Of a DNA stretch of 64,000 nucleotides, positions 39,659 through 48,739 are shown piece by piece. The notes under the pieces are model-generated. The model was not told where the DNA came from, made no database searches, and saw only the letters and a list, made by a program, of their open reading frames with translations. The stretch's first letter is position 1. Each line of letters begins with the position of its first letter. The DNA lies in the NCBI GenBank assembly GCA_963989385.1, contig OZ022503.1, positions 65,198,123 to 65,262,122 of the forward strand. The letters run 5' to 3'. A program made the position numbers and the translations under genes. The stretch comes from Ctena decussata (taxonomy: Eukaryota; Mollusca; Bivalvia; Lucinida; Lucinidae).

Positions 39659-40029
39659 CGGTGACTGTATTTACCGAAACATACCGAAATACCGAAACGA
39701 ACTGGAAATACCGAAACGAACAATTAAATATATAGGGAAAAATGGCATTTCGGTAATTGATTGTTTATACAGGTAAAGAATAGGTGTTAATGATTGTTTG
39801 TACAGGTATAGAAAAGGTGTTGAAGATGTTTTCATAAGTATAATATACAGGTTGATGTGATCAAAGGGGTAGATTAAAGTGGCTCTTTGTGTTTAAAATA
39901 TTACTTCAAAATAGAGATTGATTTTAGTACATAGCGGACCTCTCATGGGTCAGGTTTAGTATATGGCTTACCTCTCATGGGCGGTCGAACAGAAGACGGA
40001 CGACAGCTAGATCATAAACTTTGAGCCAG

Positions 40030-40084
<55 letters not shown>

Positions 40085-40097
40085 TAGATAGATAGAT

Positions 40098-40190
<93 letters not shown>

Positions 40191-40670
40191 ACCAGTGTGT
40201 TTAGGTAGGTATACACCACCACCGAGATTTTTTTCATAGGGGATTCAAATGAAAAATACAGCTGCAAATACGCAAGACTCAGAATCGGGAGCTTAACGTA
40301 TCTTCGAACTGCGAAGATTCAAACCAGTCTGTGAATCCGTCAATATAGGGTGTGTGCGAACTGCAAAAGCTCTGGCCAGAATGGACTGTATACTTGCATA
40401 GAATTATAAGTGCAATTATTGTATACTTTATGCAATAATGCATATATATGTATATATGAGAGTTAGGAGATACTAATTATACAGTCCCTTTAATCTCTTT
40501 AATCTTTTTAACCTATGTATTGCACTTGTGCAAAACATTCTTTAACACCTATTCTATACCTGTATAAACAATCAATTACCGAAATGCCATTTCCCTATAT
40601 ATGTAATTGTTCGTTTCGGTATTTCCAGTTCGTTTCGGTATTTCGGTACGTTTCGGTAAATACAGCTACC
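39659..40670. mobile_element. 1-kb element with 10-bp target duplication and repeated ACCGAAAC ends (MULE-like)
   Basis: CCTGATATCC occurs at 39649-39658 and 40671-40680. The ends GGTGACTGTATTTACCG and CGGTAAATACAGCTACC pair. They continue as repeated ATACCGAAA and TACCGAAACGAAC units, then GGCATTTCGGTAATTGATTG and TACAGGTA.AGAATAGGTG with their inverses at the right (40510-40660). Arms are ~150 bp. A 9-10-bp duplication is the Mutator-like signature (inference). The centre is the (TAGA)n tract. Confidence 0.8.
40027..40190. repeat. (TAGA)n microsatellite
   Basis: About 160 bp of GATA/TAGA repeats with a few slips. It creates an artefactual open frame of repeated Ile/Tyr/Leu/Ser on the minus strand. 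Confidence 0.98.
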
Positions 40671-41069
40671 CCTGATATCCGATTGACGATGACCGACATT
40701 TGAAGGTGAGTTTATCCTACTTATGCTTATTGAATTTTGTTTCCACTTCTGCATAATGTAGTTGACTGAATACTTCATCATTCTGTATGCAAAGACTAAG
40801 TTTTGATCATGGCGTTTTTCCGGCGGGTACGGGAACCCGGTTTAGCTTCACGAAACTATGAGAAGAGGGCATACGACTATTAGATACAACCGAAATAAAA
40901 GCCGTAGAGTTCCTTACTTCCAACTTTAATCGCGGAAAGACATCACGTCAGTTTGTAAACTTGATGTGAAATTGTTCTTATTTGTGTGGAAAAGTCGTCT
41001 GTTTCTTTAAATCGAGTTTGTTTAACAAAACGCCGTTGTATTTGTAACGAAACCCTCGCAAGAAATCTT

Positions 41070-41210
41070 CAGCCGTCTACATGGATCTAGTTGTATAATA
41101 GTCGTGCTGAAAGGGTTACGGCTGTTACTAAAACCTTTTACCGCACTCACGGAAATTTCCGTAAAGTATCGAGTAAATTCCGAACCTTACCGCACTCGCG
41201 TTACAGGCTA
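41070..41210. repeat. Left copy of a dispersed inverted pair with 48465-48625
   Basis: GTTACTAAAACCTTTTACCG, AAAGTATCGAGTA and TTCCGAACCTTACCG occur here. Diverged reverse complements lie at 48465-48625, just upstream of RP9. See the finding on this pair. Confidence 0.5.
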
Positions 41211-42007
41211 TCTATATATATATACAAATTTGTTCTAGTCTTTCTTTGTGAGGGTAAATAATGAATCTATGAATAAATATTTACTTTATGTCGAATTTAT
41301 GTCAAAGAAAATACTCCTCCATCACAATATAATATGAAAATAGGCACTGCCTATTGGCGAGCATCGCTGTAGCCCTTATAAAGGCCGTATATTCTATTCT
41401 GTTCTATGTCGATGCAGGATTTTTTTACGGTAACCCGTCAACGTCGCAGCAATCGGACATCCTCGCCTATGGAATTGACCGAAGTGTTACGATTGCATCA
41501 CGGCTTATTTTTCAACTTCCGGTCGAACGTTGAAATTATTTACATACACATCTCTGTGTCTACGGAGAATAGCAACCACGGGGGGGGTCACTTCCATTAT
41601 AAAACAGGGTACATATGTGCCGCTGGAATAGCCCTCCTTTTTGATCTCCCAGATACATCTATAGGTATGGTTTAATTGGCCAATATACAGGAATAGGTCT
41701 TATTTCTCCAGGCTCTATACATAAATAGTTAGCATATCTGATTATTATTACTAGAGAGAAACAAATATCAATTACCAAATCAACAGGTTAATGCACCAGC
41801 TGAAATACTCTCAGCACACTGTCTCAGCATGCATGAGCTCTGAATAATCTTAATGGCTCAATTACTCACAGAATTCTACCTAATGACCTGCTATTATAAT
41901 CAAATCGCCAAGAATGTTTACACATGATGTTTTGACAGCAGGACTGGTCCATTGTAAAATCAAGAGTTCAGAAAATTTATGATCATTTTGATTCCTGTTA
42001 TTTAAGG
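41211..42007. other. No gene recognised
   Basis: AT-rich, with a TATATATA run near 41215-41222 and an 8-G run near 41580. An 89-codon plus-strand frame at 41406-41675 shows no motif or splice partner. Confidence 0.4.
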
Positions 42008-42156
42008 AATGAATTTCATTTTTCTGAGGTTTATCGAAGTGTAAACTACATTGGGTCACGTGCAAAGTGAATGAACCCCGAAGGGGTTCATTTAAACTTT
42101 GCTAGTGACCCAATGTAGTTTTCACTTCCTTAAACATCAGAAAAATTAAGTTCATT
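42008..42156. repeat. 149-bp palindrome
   Basis: AATGAATTTCATTTTTCTGA pairs with TCAGAAAAATTAAGTTCATT; AACTACATTGGGTCAC pairs with GTGACCCAATGTAGTT; the centre GAACCCCGAAGGGGTTC is perfect. A half-site AACTACATTACGTTCC recurs near 42372. Confidence 0.85.
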
Positions 42157-42642
42157 GCTTATATTTACATTCGTTTCAATCAAATCTTTTATGAAAAAAT
42201 CTTATATAAGCGCTAAAATTGAAGCGATAAAAATGTACACGCAGTTTTTCTGCTAACAGCAGAACGGCGTGCATGACGTCATGACGTTGCTGACGTCCAA
42301 TCAGGTTGGAGAGAGCCATTGTTTATTTTGACGTCATCGACGTCGCGTGTCTCAATGTAATTATTGGAATGTAAACTACATTACGTTCCAATGGTTTACT
42401 ATAGGGCTTTTCAGTAAATACACCAACAATGTAAATATATGTTTTTATGCTGTGTCAGTCGCTGCTTTATTTGCAATTCAATTTACAGCTAAATACAGCG
42501 ACTATGTTATGAAAAAACTGAGCCAACTCAGGCAGCCGAGGATGGCAGGAGAAAGAGCCAAAAGGACTGGGACAAAGATAACATATTTGTCCTAATACAA
42601 CAAGCAAAAACAATATAATTATATGAAGACATAGTGAAGATT

Positions 42643-42918
42643 GAGCCGGGCTGGGTAGCGCAATCGGCAGGGCACCTGACTCGTAAGTCAGAGGTCCTGG
42701 GTTCGAATCCCGGTCTGGCCACATACTTTCGTTTCTCCTTCCGCTGATTCAAGAAGGGCAGTTGTCAGTTACTGGCGAAAGTATGTGCACTTAGCACTGG
42801 TTAACCGCTTAGGAGGTCTAAGCCTGCCCAGGAATAGTGTGGTTAGGTTAACTGACCGTCCCGACATGACCTTAGTTGTTTACCGTGGACGTTAAGCATC
42901 AAATCAACCAACCAACCA
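42643..42918 (+). mobile_element. tRNA-derived SINE, V-SINE/RUDI-like, with 14-bp target duplication
   Basis: ACATAGTGAAGATT flanks it at 42629-42642 and 42919-42932. The head GCCGGGCTGGGTAGCGCAAT has intact box A and box B (GGTTCGAATCC). The body is shared with 11648-11936 (CGCTGATTCAAGAAGGGCAG, TCTAAGCCTGCCCAGGAATA, CCCGACATGACC). Tail (AACC)n. The anticodon-loop region (CTGACTCGTAAGTCAG) leaves only six loop bases, so it is a SINE head, not a tRNA gene. The perfect duplication says recent insertion. Confidence 0.9.
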
Positions 42919-43125
42919 ACATAGTGAAGATTAAGACTCTTTTTTTTTCACAGAAATTTGGCTTCCATGAAGCCGCTGAATAATTCCTTCTTAAATATAT
43001 GAATAGGATTTAATTTTGATACTGAATACATGAATAGGTATATATTTTGTCATTTGTGTTATACATGAATAGGGTGGGTTTTCAAAGTTTCAGCGGCACA
43101 TCTATACCCTTTCAGCGGCCAAGTG

Positions 43126-43127
<2 letters not shown>

Positions 43128-43157
<30 letters not shown>
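43128..43157. repeat. Poly-C tract (~30 C)
   Basis: Uninterrupted C run. A second one of ~26 lies at 49664-49689. Length is likely unreliable in any assembly. Confidence 0.95.
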
Positions 43158-43158
<1 letters not shown>

Positions 43159-43317
43159 TGATAGCAACCATGAAATCGATCAAACTTCCTGTTTAATCAT
43201 AATGGCAGCCCCCATATGGAGGTAAATTCCGGTCGAGAAACCGAACGATGGTTTTCTGAAGCAACATATGCAACATCGTCTACATTTTCTTTTGACTAAT
43301 GTCCTACCATAAGAGCT

Positions 43318-43372
43318 CGCCCTTCGGGCTAGCGGGCCCTTCGGGCCCGCTCGCGATGCTCGCTATAATACA
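43318..43372. repeat. GC-rich double hairpin
   Basis: GCCCTTCGGGC and GCGGGCCCTTCGGGCCCGC hairpins with TTCG-type loops, then CTCGCGATGCTCGC, in an AT-rich surround. Confidence 0.7.
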
Positions 43373-43499
43373 AAAAAAAACTTTTCTTTTTTTCTGCTAG
43401 CAAACTCTCAATATTTAAATACCCTGAATATCTTCAGAATCAGAATCAGAATCAGAATTGTTTACTGGTGATACGTCCAAGGACAATCAATCACTAGGA

Positions 43500-45279
43500 C
43501 CTGTGAATCAGGGAAGCTAGTCCCTAGCCCTTACAAGAGAAGTAAACTTAGTAACTGAATCCTCAGCAGCAGAAATAATGGAATCTTCCAAGGAATGCCA
43601 ATCCCTGGTAATCTGGGGGAAGAAACTGGACTTGTAAATGTCAGTCCCAGCCAATGGGGTTTGAAATGCCAGGGAATGATGACTCCTGGTACGCCTACTA
43701 GGGGGAACAAAGTCATTTATGGGTATACTGGCTGCACCCTTCAGACCTTTGTAAAGCATTATGAGTCTACTATCTTTCATTCTCTTTTTCAGAGATTCCT
43801 ACTTAAGTTTCTCCAAAATGCCAGTCATACTCCCACTTTCATACGTGTAATTTCCCGATACAAATCTAGGTGCCCTTTTCTGCACCTTCTCAAATTTAAA
43901 GAGTAACTACACTTCAGGAACTGACTGAATCAGATCCCAAACCCTATCCCCAACAAGTTCATCTTGAAGAAGTATACTTTGAGGGTCCCAAACTGAACTA
44001 CCATACTCCAAGACTAGACGCACCAGTCCCTTGTATGCGGACTCTTTAACGTCTTTTGGACATGCTGCCAAGTTACGTCTGAGGAAGCCAAGGGTCCTAT
44101 TAGCCTTTGTGCAAATATTGCTGCCATGTGAGTTCCATTTCAAATCATTGGTAATGGTTATGCCGAGGTACTTGATAGTTTCTACGTTTTTGAGGACCGT
44201 TCCCTCTAAGGTATAGGAAGCATTGATCTTCTTGATCCGTTTCCTTGTAATTTGTATTATATTGCATTTGACCGGTTGAAATCTCATGCCCCAACTCCTT
44301 GCCCAACACCCTAAACGATCTATATCCTCCTCAAGTTTCAACGTGTCTTCACTATCTCTGATTCCACGATAGCAAACACAGTCGTCAGCAAAGAGTCTTA
44401 ATTCCGAGTCAATAGTTTCTGTTATATCGTTAATGTACAAGAGAACAACAGTGGTCCAAGCATGGTGCCCTGGGGAACACCCGACAACACCGTGGCCCTA
44501 TCCGATTTAACTCCATCTACTACCACACGCTGCTGCCTGTAACAGAGAAAAGAATCTATCCATATCAGAGTCCTGCCACCAATATCATAGCAATATAGCT
44601 TACATTTAAATAATTCATAAGGGGGTGGGGGTGTCAAAAGCTTTCTCAAAGTCCAAGATAAAAGTGTCAACCTGACCGCCCTTATCCAATATTTTAGCCC
44701 AGTCACTTATGACCGTGATCAACTGAGTTTCACAACTATGTTTCTTCCGGAACGCATGTTGTCTGTCTGACAAAAGTTTATGTTCATCAAAATGTGCCAT
44801 AATATAAGAGCAAACAATGAGTTCAAGTAACTTGCATGGTACACAAGTTAGAGAAACCGGTCAGTAATTGCAAGCCAAAGACCTATCTCCTTTTTTGAAG
44901 AGCGGGCATATATTTGCGAGAGACCATTCCTTGGGGATTTCACCCGTATCAATAGATTGTTGGAAGAGGTGAGCAAACATAGGTCCTAATTCAGATATAG
45001 TTCTTTTAAGACTCTAGGATGCAATTCATCAGGCCCTAAAGCTTTCAATGGGTTCAAGCCCTTAAGAAGTTTAGTTACACCTTCTGCCGCGACCTGAATG
45101 TCCTCGATCTGATAGGAGCCGAGCGATTAGGAAGGGGGACTTGGGTGTGTTCACTTTCATTAAACACATCCGAAAACTGACCCTTAAATTCATCAGCCTG
45201 TTCCAACTCTGATTCGGCAACACCACCACCATTTCTCTTCTTCAGTGGTGGGATACCTTGAGTATCTTTCTTTTGACTA
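43500..45279 (-). pseudogene. LINE reverse transcriptase, frameshifted and stopped
   Basis: RT landmarks in order on the minus strand: GLNPLKALGPDELHPRVLKE (~45070-45010), a NY.PVSLT motif with an in-frame TGA replacing the usual Arg (~44864), QHAFRKKHSC (~44760), ILDFEKAFD (~44655), SGVPQGTMLGPLLF (~44490-44450), LRLFADDC (~44395, the catalytic FADD) and YLGITI (~44160). Frames change near 44625 and near 44435, and upstream around 45125-45000. With no intact endonuclease region it is inactive. Confidence 0.9.
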
Positions 45280-45283
45280 TTAA

Positions 45284-46936
45284 GGTGAGGTGGTAGTAAT
45301 TCAGCGCCCCCGTGCGACAGTTTCTGTCGCTACGTTACGCAATGACGTCGAACGTTCCGTTTGATAAAAACAAGATGGCGTCAACGTTAGCCGCTTCTGT
45401 GATCACTACATGGTCTGCTCACAAAACGCAAGGAGGCTGAGCGCCGAGTGAAATTTAAAGGAAATAAAAAGTGCCGAAGAGCTGAAACTGAAAAAAGTAT
45501 AGTTAGTTTTCCGTGCGGCAGACTACTTGCGGGATAGCTGACAGTTTCTTATCAGTTTATTAGACGGAGTTCGCAGCTGTTGAGTTGCAGTAATTTGGAT
45601 TTGTTGTCGTATGAAAATTTATAATAAAATTGTTATAAATTTTCATACGACTACAAATCCTCGTGAAATTGAATCCAGAACACTGTTTTCACTTCGACCA
45701 CGCACTTTACATTTAACATGGTAGCAGCCACAGACATTCGTTTTCATACCACCCACACTTAAAATACTAATCAGTAAAAGTTATGCCAAATTTCAGTGAT
45801 ATCAAAAATTCTTAGACTGTTTCTAGCATTCGAAAAACGCCAGGCAGCCGTATTAATGCCGGTGCAATGTCGTCAGAATCTTTCATCGACGTTGATACGA
45901 TAATTCAACGATCTGTTCTGACAATAAGCTGAAAACAAATTGGCGTTTATTTTTACTTGCCTTTCTCTCACTTTCTGTCTTTCATTTCTTCTGTATGTTT
46001 CAAGTGCATATCAAAGAGTAGTTTTAATGTACCTCCTAGACACTAAAGTGAATCCAAGCTGCCTTTCATTTTTTACAGAGAGAGACAGAGAGTTCACCGA
46101 AGTCCGGTTATTGAAACGCTAGGTTATAGTGCAGAATATTATAGGTTCTTTCTGGGGTCGGGTCAGGAGCTGGAAAACTTCACTCGCTTACACTGTACAA
46201 ACGACAAGTGGCTAAGGGAATTGTTCAAATGTTATAATACGTGGAAGCCCGCCCTAAAGTTGTTGCGTCTGAGAGTTTGTAAACTCGGGTGCGCGTCAAC
46301 TTTCATGATGGGAGGGCATAGTGGCAATATTTTCGATTTTCTTATTAAAAAATATCTAGTTAAGACGGCTTGTGCAGAGACTGAGAGAAAAGTATTACAT
46401 CTGTCTTCACCCTGCACTTCCCCGACGATGACAACCATGAGTGGTGAAAGTCCTAGATAAATTTTGCTGGTAGCCTACAAAAAGTGATGGCTGATATGTG
46501 GCACGAAAAGTCAAGTAACGTTAACGTCACCATGCGCAACGTTAACATTTCAGTCTAAAGAGACGGCAAGCCGGGCATTTTATACACATTAGCTCGAATG
46601 TTAAGTCGGCGACCTACTATTTTTATTACTTTAATGTAAACTTCTATCATTTAGTCATACAATGTTAGTTTTTGAAGAAAAAAAATGTGTTTTCTTTTGT
46701 CAGAATGAAGGTTTTTATCCAAGAGTGACGAGCAAAAAAACGTGCGTTTTCCATAGAACGCCATTATAACGTCGGGTCGAAAAAGTGGAAAAAAATGACG
46801 TTTTCGAGGTCAGATATCTTGAAAACGACACCGGCGACCCCCCTTTTTTATTACATTTTCTGAAAGGGGGACTGAAAATGTTCAATTAGGAAGTATGAAT
46901 AAAATCATGTGTTTTGTCAATTACTCCCACCTCACC
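45284..46936. mobile_element. 1.65-kb TTAA-target element (piggyBac/Kolobok-type), inside the LINE
   Basis: TTAA at 45280-45283 and 46937-46940 flank GGTGAGGTGGTAGTAATT and its inverse AATTACTCCCACCTCACC (17 of 18 bases pair). Removing the element and one TTAA restores the LINE reading frame (RYINSQKK). An inner palindrome lies at ~45600-45655 (GTCGTATGAAAATTTATAA and inverse). No transposase frame. TTAA duplication is used by piggyBac and Kolobok; the GG.GA end does not decide between them. Confidence 0.9.
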
Positions 46937-46964
46937 TTAATGTACCGGCAGAGGTCTCTGGGAT

Positions 46965-48009
46965 GGTAACTGGACATCTCGGCCCATAGCAAACTCGGCC
47001 CATTGCAAACTCGGTCCATAACAAAGTCGGCCTACACAAACTCGGCCCATAACAAACTCGGTCGATACATACACAAAATTGCGCCTTGTGTTAATGCTGT
47101 TTCTCACCAATTTATTTCATCAATTTGATTCTGAAATATGATGACCATACAGACTAGAATCTGCATTCTCTGAGTCCCAGAGGTTACCCAAAACGATATG
47201 GTGTAACATAGCCGGCTTATGTATAGACACTCGTCCTATACCAAACTTGGTCTTGGGGTTACATATCGTTGATAAAAAAATATCGTAGAAAATGTATGCA
47301 TAAATGTTCACAGGGACTCACGGAGGTTGCTACTTTTAGAAGAGAACAAATTCCAAAGTTGTTAGTATGAGTTGGTGGGTGGTGGTAGGGGGTGCGATAT
47401 GAGGGAGGGAGACAGGCCAAATTTCCAAATCTGCCATCCTTATGGGAAAAGCATTGACATATGCATGATGTCAGGTGTACGAGAGCAAACTTTGATAATC
47501 GTCTCAGAAACATTTTTGGCCTGAACTTAAAGGACAATTATTCCCATACATGTCTCTTGTATTAGACAATGGAGAAATGATAAAAGGAAATCTATATGCA
47601 GCCAGCATTAAATAAATAAAAAAAATATGAATCTTGTTTTAATTTTATCTTCTATCTAGATATAATAGTTTTAAGTATATTGAATATCATCCTCACCCCC
47701 AAAACCCCCAGTTGATTATTTATACATTTAACGTATTAGCCGAGCTTGTTATGCTGCGGCTTTCTTATGTTCCTAGTCCATTTGGATGGCTATACTAGTA
47801 TGTTGTTTAACACATTATACCTTATGATTATTACATACGTCATTTGTATCTAGTTATTGTCTGACAAGCCTTTACAAATGAAAAGTACTTTGTGAAAGCT
47901 GCAAAACGATACCTTTCTATACCCATGGGCCGAGTTTGCTATGGGCCGAGTTTGTAATGGGCCGAGATTGTTATAGGCCGAGTTTGTTATGGGCCGAGTT
48001 GTCCCGGAA
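46965..48009. mobile_element. 1.05-kb element with 10-bp duplication and repeated ACTCGGCCCATA ends (MULE-like), inside the LINE
   Basis: TCTCTGGGAT at 46955-46964 and 48010-48019. The ends contain CTCGGCCCATAGCAAACTCGG-like units (five at the left, four to five inverted at the right, each shortened here). Removing the element and one duplication rejoins the LINE frame (IKANPRD/LCRYI). No coding capacity is recognised. Same architecture as 39659-40670: a ~1-kb body, a 10-bp duplication, and end repeats of a short motif. Confidence 0.85.
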
Positions 48010-48464
48010 TCTCTGGGATTAGCCTTGATGTCACCAACCAAGTTATTGACTTCTCTGCATGCATAATATGGCAAATTTACATTATACTGTCAAGGCTTTT
48101 TCTCCAAAAAATATACATGTATTTCTCTGGTGATTGCAACACAGACATACTTTAAAGAGTTACTTCCAACCCCTGTAGGCAAAAAAAAAAAAAAAAAAAA
48201 TCGGATTGAAAGTATATCTTAGTCTTTTCTTTTATCAGTAAAATCAACCAAATCTAAACGCCAAGGACCACCATGTGGTAGTGATGCTGAGAATTTATTG
48301 AATAGGATAAAGCGACACTTTAAAAATCCTTTTTGAGGTTGGGCAATATAGGTTTGGCATTATAAAAATATGTAGTCTTCCAATACATTAACGTGTCCAA
48401 TAAAAAAACCTTCTTTTTCAGAATCAGCATATACAAAGTAACATATCCTTTGCCTACGGTAGAG

Positions 48465-48625
48465 ACCGTTAAAATCGGTAGGGTTCGGAAATCTTCGGCG
48501 GTGCGGTACTCTACTTTACCCCAGTGCGGTGCGGTACAAGGTTTTAGTAACCGCCCAAAAAACACGGCAACCGAATGAACAGTTCAATGTAGTTTCAGCA
48601 CTGTCGTCGTGTATATCTAGAGCTC
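48465..48625. repeat. Right copy of a dispersed inverted pair, RP9 5' flank
   Basis: Contains CGGTACAAGGTTTTAGTAAC and GGTAGGGTTCGGAAATCTTC, inverse to the sequence at 41070-41210. It lies 47 bp upstream of the RP9 ATG and so probably overlaps the promoter or 5' UTR. A poly-A run precedes it at 48181-48201. Confidence 0.45.
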
Positions 48626-48671
48626 AGACAATTATTTCAACAAAAACTAAATTTTTCACGTTTTTTTGACC

Positions 48672-48739
48672 ATGGGAAAGCATAAGAAGAAACGAAAAAG
48701 GGAGGAAGAAATTTCCAAGAAGAAACACTTCGATTCCTT
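48672..48739 (+). CDS. RP9: RP9 exon 1 (start codon)
   Basis: ATG in GACCATGGG, a strong Kozak-like context. Encodes MGKHKKKRKREEEISKKK then HFDS and leaves in phase 2 at donor GTAATT, so exon 2 completes HFDSFYAS. The family SFY motif supports this donor over reading through to the TAA three bases later. Confidence 0.9.

Larger units (their letters stand above)
36836..40864. mobile_element. Possible limits of the pogo-like transposon
   Basis: CTTCTCATAGTTTCGTG (17 bp, ~36836-36852) has an exact inverted copy, CACGAAACTATGAGAAG (~40848-40864). Weaker similarity extends outward (GTATGG / GTATGC). Together they enclose the transposase gene and the 1-kb element at 39659-40670, which would then be a later insertion into the 3' flank. 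A third partial copy, CACGAAACTATGAAAAC, lies at about 39628. Pogo elements normally have 15-30-bp ends and TA duplications; the TA could not be fixed here. Confidence 0.35.
43434..48070 (-). mobile_element. 5'-truncated CR1/L2/jockey-like LINE split by two DNA elements
   Basis: Parts on the minus strand, 5' to 3': about 48070-48020, 46954-46941, 45279-43434. The 3' end carries direct TTCTGA hexamers (43436-43458), a CR1/L2-type tail. The segment at 46954-46941 links the other two in frame (NPRD then LCRYI then NSQKKD), showing that the DNA elements at 46965-48009 and 45284-46936 inserted into an existing LINE. Another tail copy is at 30776-30910. Confidence 0.85.

Noticed and set aside
40007..40267. 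86-codon minus-strand frame of repeated Tyr-Leu-Ser-Ile
   Set aside because: It is a translation of the (TAGA)n microsatellite, not a gene.
42645..42721. tRNA-Thr (CGT)-like gene
   Set aside because: The anticodon loop is one base short with the best stem, and the sequence continues into a shared body and AACC tail flanked by a 14-bp duplication, so it is a SINE head. The same holds for 11648-11724 and 57845-57920.
43128..43157. Poly-C tract as a functional G-quadruplex site
   Set aside because: A pure homopolymer could fold on the opposite strand, but length is unreliable in assembly and no gene context supports a role.
46221..46460. 79-codon frame inside the TTAA element as its transposase
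   Set aside because: Too short, no catalytic motif, and an equally long frame is open on the other strand.
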